In this document: piece by piece, positions 28,501 to 41,400 of the stretch
Position numbering within the stretch: the stretch's first letter is position 1
How the letters are laid out: every line of letters begins with the position of its first letter
Position numbers and translations under genes: made by a program
Assembly (NCBI RefSeq): GCF_001704415.2
Contig: NC_030817.1
Coordinates: 56,715,550-56,779,549, forward strand
Length of the DNA stretch: 64,000 nt
Source: Capra hircus
Taxonomy: Eukaryota > Chordata > Mammalia > Artiodactyla > Bovidae
Direction of reading: 5' to 3'
Notes under the pieces: model-generated
Seen by the model: the letters and a program-made list of their open reading frames with translations, nothing else
Databases searched by the model: none
What the model was told of the DNA's origin: nothing

Positions 28501-31500
28501 AACTTAGCAGCTAGATAAAATGAAATACCAACTAGGCAATTTAGAAAACAAAACCAAAAGTAATATTTACTCAGCATTTGCCAAAAGAGTATATCTATTT
28601 GATCAGAGGGAACACTCTCAACCAGATACAAGTCTAATCATTTACCATCCTTTCGATAGCAATGCTCCAATTCTCGACGGTGCATGGTGGATACATCAAC
28701 AACTTCAATCAGTCCTAGAGATCCATCCATCCGTCCCACCAACAACAATTCTGGAGACTCTCCTGACCAGGCTGTAGATGGACCCTCTTCTGGCCAAGCC
28801 AGAGCAGACACCCAGTGAGGCTGAATATCTACTAACCCTTTTCCTCCTAGAGAAGGAAAAAATGTTAACTAGTTGTCACTTAATTCTTAAGAGTAATAAC
28901 AAAAACAAGTAGCATTTAACACACTCAAGTTCAGTTCAGTTCAGTCACTCAGTTGCGTCCGACTCTTTGCAACCCCATGAATCGCAGCATGCCCAAAGCA
29001 GTTCCCAATTTCATAATAGCCTACTAATGAATAAGACTGCAAGGCTGGATCCTTCATTTATATACTACATTTGATTATCAAATCGAGTTTTTCTGAAACT
29101 ATTAATAACAAAAAGAGATAGCTTTTATATGAGAAAGAATAAAGGAAAATAATCAGTAAACAAATGTCACTTAATTTTCCTAATAATTACTGAAAACCAA
29201 ATTAACATATGAAATTCATCTATAGTTAAGGCTAGCAATTTCTCAATTAAGCAAAAACAAACAAAAATACTGGTAAGCTGAAGATTACAATAATTTTTAT
29301 TTTCCAGAGATATATTAAAAATCAACAAGAGTTTGTACCTGTGAAAGAGACAAAATTAACAGAAATATTTCAACTGATTCAAAAGAACACATAGCTGGAA
29401 ATGTAGTGATTGCTACTTCTCTAATCCTAGACTGAATGCTCAATCGTATATAAAAGGAATTTTTAGTTTAAAATTACCAGGTTAATTGATACTCTCAGAA
29501 ATGAAAGTCAGGAAACGAACACTCTTTCTTTAATTTAAATCATACTATGCATAGATTTGCACAGCTGGTAAACAGACTGTGAGATTCAAGGTGAAGGGAA
29601 GCCAATGTTTGAACTTAGAAGGTTAAGAGAAAGAGTTCCTTCAGTAGTTTACTAGTATTTATGTGACTCTTACCATTAACTTGCCAGATATTCACCATCT
29701 TTTCCAAAGCCCCAGCTAGGTATTTGCCACTGATACTCCAGGAAACAGGTGAGAAACTTGGATCACTGGGTGATCCTAGGCTTTCCTCAGCATCACCTTC
29801 CCTAGAATACAACAGATAAGTATGGAATTCTAATCCATCATCCAAAAGAAAACTAAACTCTGAATCTTAAAATAAGGGTTTTATATAGACGATAGTACTT
29901 AAAGAGAGACTCTTACATTTCAAAAGCTTGGCTAGTAGTATTTGACAATCACATAATTGCTAGTGTTTGTCATAATGTGAAAATTGTAGAATTACAACAG
30001 AGTATTACTTAGACAATTCATCATTTAATGTACTACATAATTTGTCAACAAAGATATTCTGATTCTGCATGGTTTATACATATGATTATTACTCAGGGCA
30101 TATGGATTCTTGCTTGCCTAATAGCTAGGGAAGTTCTATATTAAGCTATAAAAATAGAAAAGATACTACACTGTGCTACAGAAGAAATATCATTACTCTT
30201 AATTCCTAAATAATCCTTGAAGAATGATGGAAAATAAGCCTACCGTTTTGTAGAATTGAACATGTTAGCAGAGTAGACCTTGATTTAATTCTAGTAAGTC
30301 CAGATATTGACAGTATTTTTATCTTCTAAGTTACTATTTAGTAGGACTTGGTGGTCCAGTGGTTGAGAGACCATCTGCCAATGCAGGGGACAGGGATTCG
30401 ATCCCTGGTCTGGGAAGATTCTACATGCTGAGAGGCAGCTAAGTTTGTGCAACGCAAATACTGAAGCCCCTGTGCCTAGAGCTTGTGCTCCACAACGAGA
30501 GAAGTCACCACAATGAGAAGCTCGTGCACTGCAACTAGAGTGTACCCCCTACTCACCACAACTAGAGAAAGCCCACGCCCAGCAATGAAGACCCAGTGAG
30601 GCCAAAAATTGATTAATTAATTAAATATTATCTTGCAAAAAACAAAAAACAACACATTAGAAACTGTTCTGAAATAAAAAATTGTAAAAAACTTTAGTCA
30701 CAATTTGAGTATACTAACACAACCAAGATGAAGCATGTTTAGGATTCTCCTATTTTTAAATGTTACCCAAGGGAGCTAACATTAGTACTCACAATCTGTT
30801 GAACACACAGGTCTGTTGCAGTGAATACTGCTTCTTGGTGACATTCCACACCCGGATGGTGCCATCATTGCCACTTGTAGCCAACAGTCCTTTTCTATTA
30901 CACCAAACACAAGTCATTACCTAGAAAAGATAAAAAGTCCAGCAATATGTGAGCAAGTTTTAACTCAAATGATTCTGTAATTTGAAAGAGTTCTATCAAA
31001 TTAAAAATAAATCTACCATGAAACTGTAAAAGTGTCCATGTTATAAAATAATATGCATGGTCTAATTCTTTCTAATTGGCTTGTAAATATACACCTATAT
31101 GAGATATACCTTTAAAATACTATGCCCAAACTCATTTGAATTATCTTAGACTTGTCACAATCTTAACTAAACATGTTTGTTTAATTAAAAAATGTTTTTT
31201 AATCCAATAAAACAGAAGTATTCAATATGCTCTATAAAACCAATTACAAGACTAAAAAATGATTTTGAAATTGGTAAAGTAGAGGTCAGTCTTCATTTCC
31301 TAAACTTCCGTTGTCACTGCTCAGGGGCCCAGTGGGTTAGATTAAAACAGTAGGGTCAATTTCTTCTCCTCTTGCATATGTAAGCTCTTATCTTTCGTGA
31401 GGTTATTCCTTTGGTTTTCTTCTCATTCCCCATCTGATGTTCCCATTTGTATCAGATTATATAGCATACAACATACACATGTAGAGAAAGGAGAGTCGGT

Positions 31501-34500
31501 AACTAGCAAATACTGATAATATAGCACACACATGTATGTGCGTAAGAGAGAGAGAGAGAGACAGAGAAAGAGAGACACACATATACACACCCCATGATCT
31601 AAACTTTAAGCTCCTGGAGAACAGCAGAAACTACTGTATCTTACATAAGGTGATCAACACACTAGGGGCTTAAAATACATACTCTGTTCTGATGCGCCTC
31701 CAACTTGATAAAGGAGCATTTTCTGAGATCTCCTCCCATATCAGCAAGCGTCTGTGGGGCAGTCTGGTTGTCGCGGTCATGTGCGGCAAGAGTGCGCACG
31801 AGCTGCTGAGCAGCCCACTGCCTGTGCTGTGAGGACAGCCTTGAGGAGAGGCAGCAGGCTGCCAGGGCGTTAGCCAGCTCCAGAGGGCCTGCAGCAGAAG
31901 GGTCACAGGGAGGGTGGGCATACAATTGGGCAGTTAAACCTGCTTAGACAAAACAATGAAATGATGCCGGGTGAGAGCTGGTGCTGGTGAACAAACAAAA
32001 ACGGGTTAACCCATCTTTTAAGAATTAGCACTTTTTTAAGCAATCATTTCACTAAGATATACATACAAGTTATAAAGCACTTATCTCACATAAAATTCTA
32101 CAATAAATACGATTCATTGCAAATATATATTTACATACATTAAGCAATGTATGTAAATATCTTTGCTCTAAGGATGCACAGACTCAGAATACAGCAGACA
32201 TCAATTTAAGGCCAGGGCAGAGCGAGCATGTCCTAAAAATTAAGAGTTTGGTTTCTGCTGCTCAAAAGTGATTGTAATAGCCAATCAAGGGACTGCCTTG
32301 ATAGATTCAAAAGCCCATCTCTCTTGGCCAAATAGTGAAGAGAAGGGTACATAGTGTATTTAAGTAGTCCCTTCAAGTATATTGTTTTAAGACAAAGAGA
32401 AAAACAGCACTACTTTATATAAATTATATTACGGAAACCTACCGGAATTATTATCTATGGTGACTCAAACCATAATCGAATAAAATAATCTAATTAAAAA
32501 GACAAATTTGGTATATTTTCTGGTATTTATTACCATGTACAATGAAAAAGTATCCAGGCACTTTTCTTATGATCTAACTTAACTATACATTGCTCAGGCT
32601 CTCAGTCGTGTCCAACTCTTGGCAAACCGATGGACTGCAGCACGCCAGGCTTCCCTGTCCTTCTCCTCCCAGAGCTTGCTGAAACTCATGTCCATTGAGT
32701 CAGTGATGCAATCCAATCATCTCATCCTATGTCGTTCCCTTCTCCTCCTGCCTTCAATCTTTCCCAATATCAAGGTCTTTTCTAGTGAGTCAGCTCTTTG
32801 CATCAGGTGGCCAAAGTATTGGGTGTTTCAGCCTCAGCATCAGTCATTCCAATGAACATTCAGGACTCATATCCTTTACGATTGACTGGTTTGATCTCCT
32901 TGCTTTCCAAGGGACTCTCAAGAGTCTTCTCCAATGCCACAGTTCAAAAACATCAATTCTTCAGTGCTCAGCCTTCTTTATGGTCCAACTCTCACATCCA
33001 TACATGACTAAAGAAAAAATCATAGCTTTGACTAGACGGACCTTTGTTGACAAAGTAATGTCTCTACTTTTTAACACGTTGTCTAGATTTGTCATAGCTT
33101 TTCTTCCAAGGAGAAAGTGTTTTTTAATTTCATGGCTGCAATCACCATCTACAGTGATTTTGGAGCCCAAGAAAATAAAGTCTCTCACTGTTTCCACTGT
33201 TTCCGCATCTATTTGCCATGAAGTGATGTGACCAGATGCCATGATCTTCATTTTTCGAATGTCGACCTTTAAGCCAGCTTTTTCACTCTCCTCTTTCACT
33301 TTCGTCAAGAGGCTCTTTAGTTCCTCTTTGCTTTCTTCCATAAGTGTGGTATCATCTGCATATCTGAGGTTATTAATATTTCTCCCAGCAATCTTGATTC
33401 CGGCTTGTGCTTCATCCAGCCTGGCATTTCACATGATGTACTCTGCATATAAGTTAAATAAGCAGGGTGACAATATACAGCCTTGATGTGCTCCTTTCCC
33501 AATTTGGAACCAGTCTTTTGTTCCATGTCCAGTTCTAACTGTTGCTTCCTGATCTGCATACAGGTTTCTCAGGTGGCAGGTAAGGTGGTCTGGTATTCCC
33601 ATCTCTTTCAGAATTTTCCACAGTTTATTGTGATCCACAGTCAAAGGCTTTGGCATAGTCAATAAAGCAGATGTTTTTCTCGAACTCTCTTGCTTTTTTG
33701 ATGATCCAACGAATGCTGGCAATTTGATCACTGGTTCCTCTGGCTTTTTGAACATCTGGAAATTCACAGTTCATGCACTGTTGAAACCTCACTTGGAGAA
33801 TTTTGAGCATTACTTTGCTAGCGTGTGACATGAGTGCAACTGTGCAGTAGTCTGAATATTCTTTGGCATTGCCATTCTTTGGGATTGGAATGAAAACTGA
33901 CCTTTTCCAGTTCTGAGGCCGCTGCTAAGTTTTCCAAATTTGCTGGCATATTAAGTGCACCACTTTCACAGCATCATCTCTTAGGATTTGAAATAGCTCA
34001 ACTAGAATTCCATCACCTCCTTAGCTTTGTCACGGTGGTGCTTCCTAAGGCCCATTTGACCGTGAATTCCAGGATGTCTGGCTCTAGGTGAGTGACCACA
34101 CCATCAAGGTTATCTGCGTCATGAAGACCTTTTTTGTATAGTTCTTCTGTGTATTCTTGCCACCTCTTTGTAGTATCTTCTGCTTCTGACAGGTCTATAC
34201 CACTTCTGTCCTTTATTGTTCCCATCTTTGCGTGAACTGTTCCCTTGGTATCTCTAATTTTCTTGAAGAGATCTCTAGTCTTTCCAATTCTATTGTTTTC
34301 CTCTATTTCTTTGCGTTGATTACTGAGGAAGGCTTTCTTATCTCTCCTTGGTATTCGTTGGAACTCTGCATTCAGATGGGTGTATCTTTCCTTTTCTCCT
34401 TTGCCTTTTGCTTCTCTTCTTTTCTCAGCTATTTGTAAGGCCTTCTCAGACAACCATTATGGGCTTTGCATTTCTTTTTCTTGAGGATGGCTTTGATCAC

Positions 34501-35463
34501 CGTCTCCTGTACAATGTCACGAACCTCCAACCACAGTTCTTCAGGCACTCTTTCTATCAGATCTAATTCCTTGAATCTGTCACTTCCACCGTGTATGTTG
34601 TTATATAATTCATCACATATAACAATGCAGAAACATTTTTAAAAACATTGATTAAAAGACTATATATTTAAATCATATGAAACTTACCTTTCTTTTCAAC
34701 TTCTAACTTATCATAATTAGGTCTCAGTTTGGCCCCTTTGTCTGCTAGTAATGCCACAAGGGCCTGAGTTACAACAAAATTTGGGGAGGTTACAAGCTTA
34801 TTCTCTTCAGCAATTCCTCGGAGAAAGCTAGGTAGAAACTTTCGCTGAATTGGATCGTCAACTGTGGTCAGATTTACACCTGTTGCAGCAGAAATCAAGT
34901 TCTGTAGAGGCAATCAGAACAAATACATTTAATTTTTAATTTTGGAAAAGAAGCTTTTTACTTCACAAGTTTCTTTAGGAATTGGTTGGCAATAAGCAAT
35001 ACAATAAGAAAAGCACTGAAAGCTCCCCTACCTGTGTGCATAACTGCACCAGGAGCTTTGCAGCACTAGGAGTGTTTGATGCTAGACATCCCACTGCTGT
35101 GCTCAGATAGGCCAGGCAGGAAATGGGCTTGTTGGCCTTGCTGTGCCCACCTCGTGAACGCTCTGAAGCACTTGCCATGGCAGAAGGACTCGTGGAGAGG
35201 CCCGCTCTCCCGGCTGCAGCCAAGCACATGAGTCGAACCAAAGTCCGGATATCGGTAAGCCCCAGTGATTCGAGACCAGCAGCCAGGCTGCAACTGGAAC
35301 CACTGGCAGGAAAAGAACACACTTTAGATACATAAAGAAAATAACTTAAGTGACCATCTGGAGCCCCACATACAATCCATAGCACCAACAACCAAAATAA
35401 AAGGCAAGGTCCACTATCCTAGTCATACAAGTCCTACTGTATGTATGTATGTATGTATGTATG

Positions 35464-35494
<31 letters not shown>

Positions 35495-38400
35495 GAGATG
35501 TCCAAAAATAAAAACCTGGAAACTGTTATTGAAACTTTTGTTTTAATAAATATCTACATACACTTGAAGTATATCTGAATTATCAAAGTATAATTTAGAG
35601 GAATGTTCATAAACCATGAATTTTCACAAACTGAACAAACCTATGTAACCACCTTCCAGATCAAGAAACAGAACACTACCAACACCCCAGAAGACTACTT
35701 GGGCCCTTCTCAATCTCCAGGCCCTCAGAAATAACTACTATTCTGATGCTTAAGGCCATAAATCAGTTTTGTTTTTGAACTTCATATAGATAGGATAATA
35801 AAGTGTGTATTCTCTTAAGTCTGGCTTCTTTTATTCAACATTATGCTTGTAAGATTCATCCATGCTGTTGCATTATTAGCAGGAGTTATTCATTTTCACC
35901 CACAGCAGATGTGGGTTCAGTTCCAGGCCATGACAATAAAAAGAATATTGCAATTAAGAAGGCAAATTTTTTTTGGTTTTCCAGTGCATATAAAAGTCAT
36001 GCTTACATTATATTGTAGTCTGTTAAGGGTGCAACAGCATTATGCCTAAAAGAACAATGTATTAATACATAGCTCAATTTAAAAATACTTTAATGCTAAA
36101 AAATGTTAATCATCTAAGCCTTCAGTAATCTTTTCAGAACAGTAACATCAAAGATGTGATCAGTGGTTCACAGATCATCATAACAAATATGACAATAATG
36201 AAAAAGCTTGAAACAGTCCAAGAATTACCAAAATGTGACACAGAGACATGAAATGAGCAAATGTTATTAGAAAAATGGTGCCAACAGACTTGTTCAACTC
36301 AGGGCTGCCACAAACCTTCAATTTGTTTAAAAAAAAAAAAACAACAACTAATATCTGTAAAGCACAATAGAGTGCAACAGAAAAAGATATGGCTGCCTAT
36401 ATAAATGAAATTTACCACAATTCATTTCTCTATACAAATGAGAGCATGGGGCTATTATGAACAGCACCGCCATTCTTTCCGACAAAAGAGTGAATGTTCT
36501 TTCCGACATCTTTGGGTACACATATGTGAGCACGTCTGTTGGATATATACCCAGAAGTGTTTTCCTGGGTCATGAGTACATTAATACTCACTTTCAGTTG
36601 GTACTATCTACGAGTTTTGCAAAGCAACTACCCTAAGTTATTTCTGTACCAGCAGGGTATGAGAGGTCTAGATGTTCCACATCCTCATGGTCACTTTTCT
36701 CCCCTCAGTCTCTTAAATTTTAGCCATTTTGATGGGTGTGTAGGTATATCCTACTTTCATTTCTCTGAAGAGTAATGGGGCTGAACATTTTTTGTTCATG
36801 TTTATTGACCATTTCAAGATCCTTTATATTATTTTGTATTGTGTCCATTTTTCTTTTTCTGTCTTTTTCTTATTGGTTTGTAAGAATACTTTATAATATT
36901 TTGTTGGTTATATGCATTGCTAAGATCATCTCCCATTCCAGGGCTTTTTTTTTTTACTTTCTGACTCATACTTCCTATATGACTTTTGCTGAACCAAAGT
37001 TCTTTTTTAATGTAGTCCAATTTATCAATGTTTTTCTTTAAAGTGAATGCCTTTTGTGACTTGTTTAAGAAATCTCTGCTTGTTCCAAGATCAAGAATAA
37101 AATCTTCCTTATCTTACAGAAATGCTACTGATTTATGTTTACATTTAGACCAAAAAGTCACTTGAAAATACTGGCTTTATATAGTTTGAGGTTGGAGCCA
37201 AGACTCATTTCTTTGCCGAAGTGAATATACTATCTGACGTAGCCCAAGTTACTGAAAAGATTATCCTTTCCTCATTGCTCTGCAATGTAAGCACTGTCAT
37301 AAATCAAATTATAAATCAAATGCTGATCTACACGTATGAGTCAGTTTTTGAAGTTCGTTTTCCATAGACCAAACTGTCTATATTCTTGAGTCAACATCAT
37401 ACAGTCTCATCTAAATTTTTAGTTTCTTTCAGGGTCCTTCGGTCTTCTTTGATTACTGTTAAATATCCCTACTTAATCATTTCTTCAATGGATGTCTTTT
37501 AAGTATTCTTGGTTCTCTTCCCTTTTTTAACATTACACTCCACAGTATGAACACAGCAGGAACCTCCACAATATGCAGATTGACTTAGCTATACAGTTGG
37601 TAAACTCTGCAGAAAAACTCACTCAACCTTCTAGTTTTACCCTACACCAAATGGATCAATGGTCTTAGTTTCCCATTTCAGATAATAAAATGCTTGCGGT
37701 TTACTCAGTTATTATAATGGCAATATTTTCTGCCTAAAAAGACCCAAACATTAATTGAACGACTGACTGACTGAGTGAATGAATGAATAATAATGACTAT
37801 TGTCTGATTTCTTTCATTCAACAGAAGTTATTCAAGTTTCTAAAACTTTTATTTCTTCTTCCCAAATAATACCAGACTCCTGTCTGATATGTACAAGCAG
37901 CTAACTCGGCATCTTTTGGCAGAAAATAACAGTTACCTGACTGAGAGAAGAGAGAGAGCTCTCATGACCATGGTTCTGGCCAGAAGAACCTGAGCAGCAG
38001 CCGTCACTCTCCTTAGAGCGACCACCCGGTCATGGGGATTTGCTAAGGCAGCTGCCTGTTCACCCAGTGTTATTCTCCCAGAGGAACTCTTTTCTACAGA
38101 GCCATGGCAACCTGAAAAACGGAAGATTTTGCTCAGTTTTCAAGAAGGTAAGGAAAAAAATAGCCAAACTACTGAAAAATTTTCCCTAGGTAGCTAGGTT
38201 CTAGGCTACTAGGAAATAAAGCAAATCAATGTATTTTGCTCATCCATAAAACTTTGTTATATAGAAGATGGTTTGAGAGAAATACATATTTCTAAGTCAA
38301 TAATTTATTATAGGAAAAATATGATTCTTAAATTTTTTTGGTTTTATTTTTGCTCATGTATCACTTCCAATGATATTAACAAATATAGAAAAAATATAGT

Positions 38401-41400
38401 TTTAAAAATATGCTTTGAGTACATATTCACCCAAATTAAAAAATACTACAAAATAGTTTTTGTTTCCAGGTTTCTCTTAACACATAGTTAAAAAAAACTT
38501 TGTATTTTATAAATTTTTTATCACTTGAATATTTTATAGAAACAAAAGAATCAGAAGTTAATTTTACATAATACCTTCAAAACATTAAAACACCTGGCTA
38601 AAGATAGTTGATGAGACAGAAAATATTGAACTCATTATTATTAACCTCTACCTTATTATTTACTTTTCTAAGAAGCAAATTAATATAGACTCTATAAAAT
38701 CCATGCCAATCAGCATTCCAAGTTTACCTATTTGCATCAGAGTCTCTTCCATACTGTTGGTTGCTGTTACCATTGCTACTGATGCTCCTAATGGATCACT
38801 GTCAGGGAACTGAACTGGTTCTGGTACAATGCGGCGGTCATTTAAACCAAGAGGGCCAGCAAGTAATTCAAACTCTTCTTCACCTGTTAGCTTTTCATCT
38901 TCATCAACATCCAACATGTCCCAGTCTTCTGGAATTTATAGAGAAAAAATGGATGGTATGTAAATATAAACACGACACAACCCTGCTGGCAATGGTTATT
39001 GTGAGACAGGTCTAAGATGCAGATGGATTGAAAGCCTAGTCAGTGCCTACAAAATAAAATACAGCACCATCTCCTGGTGACCCAACTAAACTGCACTCTG
39101 GAGGCACAGTGGGACTAAGGGAAAGGGATGAGAGCAAATTCATTTAAACCAATAGCACATGTTACAGTTGATAATGGAGGTTTCAACTAATAACAAATAC
39201 TGTTATGGGGCCAACAAAGAGTAATTGACCCTGTCCATGATCATTAGGAAATGACTTATTCCAAATAAATGAATGCTCCAGCTAGACTGATGCTCACTTC
39301 TTTATTTTTTACTTTCCACAACTACGATGAAAATTCAAAATGTTTTAATACTTCATACTTTACTTACTTTGAAAAAATATACACACCACACAGAAATTAA
39401 CATCCTGTGGGAAAATATTAGAAACCAGGTCTTTTTCCCTTGACTTTTAAAACTAGGGCTATTGCTATCATACTATCTTGAACTCTTGGGGGGAAGTTTA
39501 AGTTGACGTGTACGTAAATACAGAGAAACATATGAAGGTTAAGTTTTAGTAACAGATGTTAAGTAGAAGGTATATACAAAAATACATGTGAAATAAAGAG
39601 GTTCTCAAAACAACTACCTTCATACACACTGTCCTGCTTGCCAATAAGATCTGGAGCTTGTCCTTTGTACCTGCACCAAACACAAAGAACATTGTGTTTT
39701 CATATAAAACAATTACTCCAAAGTGCAAATTATGTCATTAGGACATTTAAAAAGATCATTAATAAAGCAACACAAAATTAAAAAGTATGTTTCATGTTAT
39801 GGAAAGTGAAAGTGTTAGTTGCTCAGTCATGTCCGACTCTTTGCAACCTCACAGACTGTAGCCCACCAGGCTCCTCTGTCCATGGGATTCTCCAGGCAAG
39901 AAAACTGGAGTGGGTTGCCATTTCCTCCTCCTCCTTACTCATTAGCTATCTTCCCAACTGAGGAATCGAAACCGGGTCTCCTGTGTCTCCTGCATTGGCA
40001 GGTGGGTTCTTTACCACTAGGCGCCACCTGGGAAGTCCCTTCATGTTATAGGCTAATGTAATAAAAACCACTGGTATGTAGATGTTTACAAAATCAGTGA
40101 CTGTTTTATCAAATAACTGTGGAGGTTTCTTAGTGACCAACATAAATATTCCCCCCCCAATTTATTTATTTATTTTTGGTTGCACTGGGTCTTCGTTGCT
40201 GCATGTGGGCTTTCTCCAGTTGCAGTGAGTGGGGGCTACTCCTCATTGCAGTGCACAACCTTCTCATTGCAGTGGCTTCTCTTGTTGCAGAGCACAAGCC
40301 CTAGAGTGCTCAGGCTCTAGCAGTTGTGGCACATGAGCTTCAGCTGCTCTGCAGCATGTGGAATCTTCCTGAACCAGGGACTGAACCCATGTTCCCTGCA
40401 TTGGCAAGTGGATTCTTAACCACTGGACCACTAGGGAAGTCCCCTACATAAATCTTTTAATCAAAGCCTATTCCAGAACACTTTAAGGGTTTTAATAGTT
40501 GACAGTAAGGGCAAAAACCTTACTCATTAGCTATTAATTGCTATTTAGGAATATAATGAAGTAATATTTTCATGGAAGCTTGTTTAATCTAAATAGTCTA
40601 TTTTTTTAATCAAGAAAAAAGATCTTAATCAAGATGTCAAAAATATGGTGAAAAACACCAAAGGAAAAAAGGAACGTAAGCCTCTTGAAGGTGAAAGCAA
40701 GGGTCCCACTCACAATTTGTTAACAAATTTAAGATTAATACAGTCAAACTCCAGTGAAGGACCTGAGACCATACCGCTGTTCCCAGACTATAGACTGCCA
40801 CCTCTGGCAGGAACTTGAATTCTTCCACTTCCCTCATTCCTGTATCTAAATTCAGCAATCATAGGACTTTATTAAGGAAAAAAGTAAAGTGAAAGTGAAG
40901 TCGCTCAGTCGTGTCTGACTCTGTGCGACCGCGTGGACTGTAGCCCACCAGGCTCCTCCACATCCATGGGATTCTCCAGGCAAGAGTACTGGAGTGGGTT
41001 GCCATTTCAGGTAATTCTTCACATGAAGAAAACTACAATCCCCATGTCTCAATGAGAGATACTTTTATATACTTCAGTCAGAGCATCTGGATATCTCTAC
41101 ACAATTTCAAGGTACCTTTCAGAACTTGTTGCCTTGGATTTGGTCTTCAGGGCTAAGTACTTTTCCCTGCAGCTGCCACATAGCAGGTAGTATGGATTTC
41201 CACTCCCACATTCACCACCGAACCAGCCATCCACATAGGAGCCGTTGCTGCGATAGCCCTGGCGGTTTGCGCTGCGCCCACAGCCTGGGTGATTTCTCTT
41301 CATGTGCTGATTGAAGTTGACGACACTGCATTCACACAGCTCACACACCACCACTTCTTCCCTGTCTTCAGACTCACAAACATGCTGCACAAAATGATTT

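Noticed and set aside
35439..35493. Short tandem array as a CRISPR-like array
   Set aside because: A simple tetranucleotide microsatellite without spacers, in a mammalian genome.
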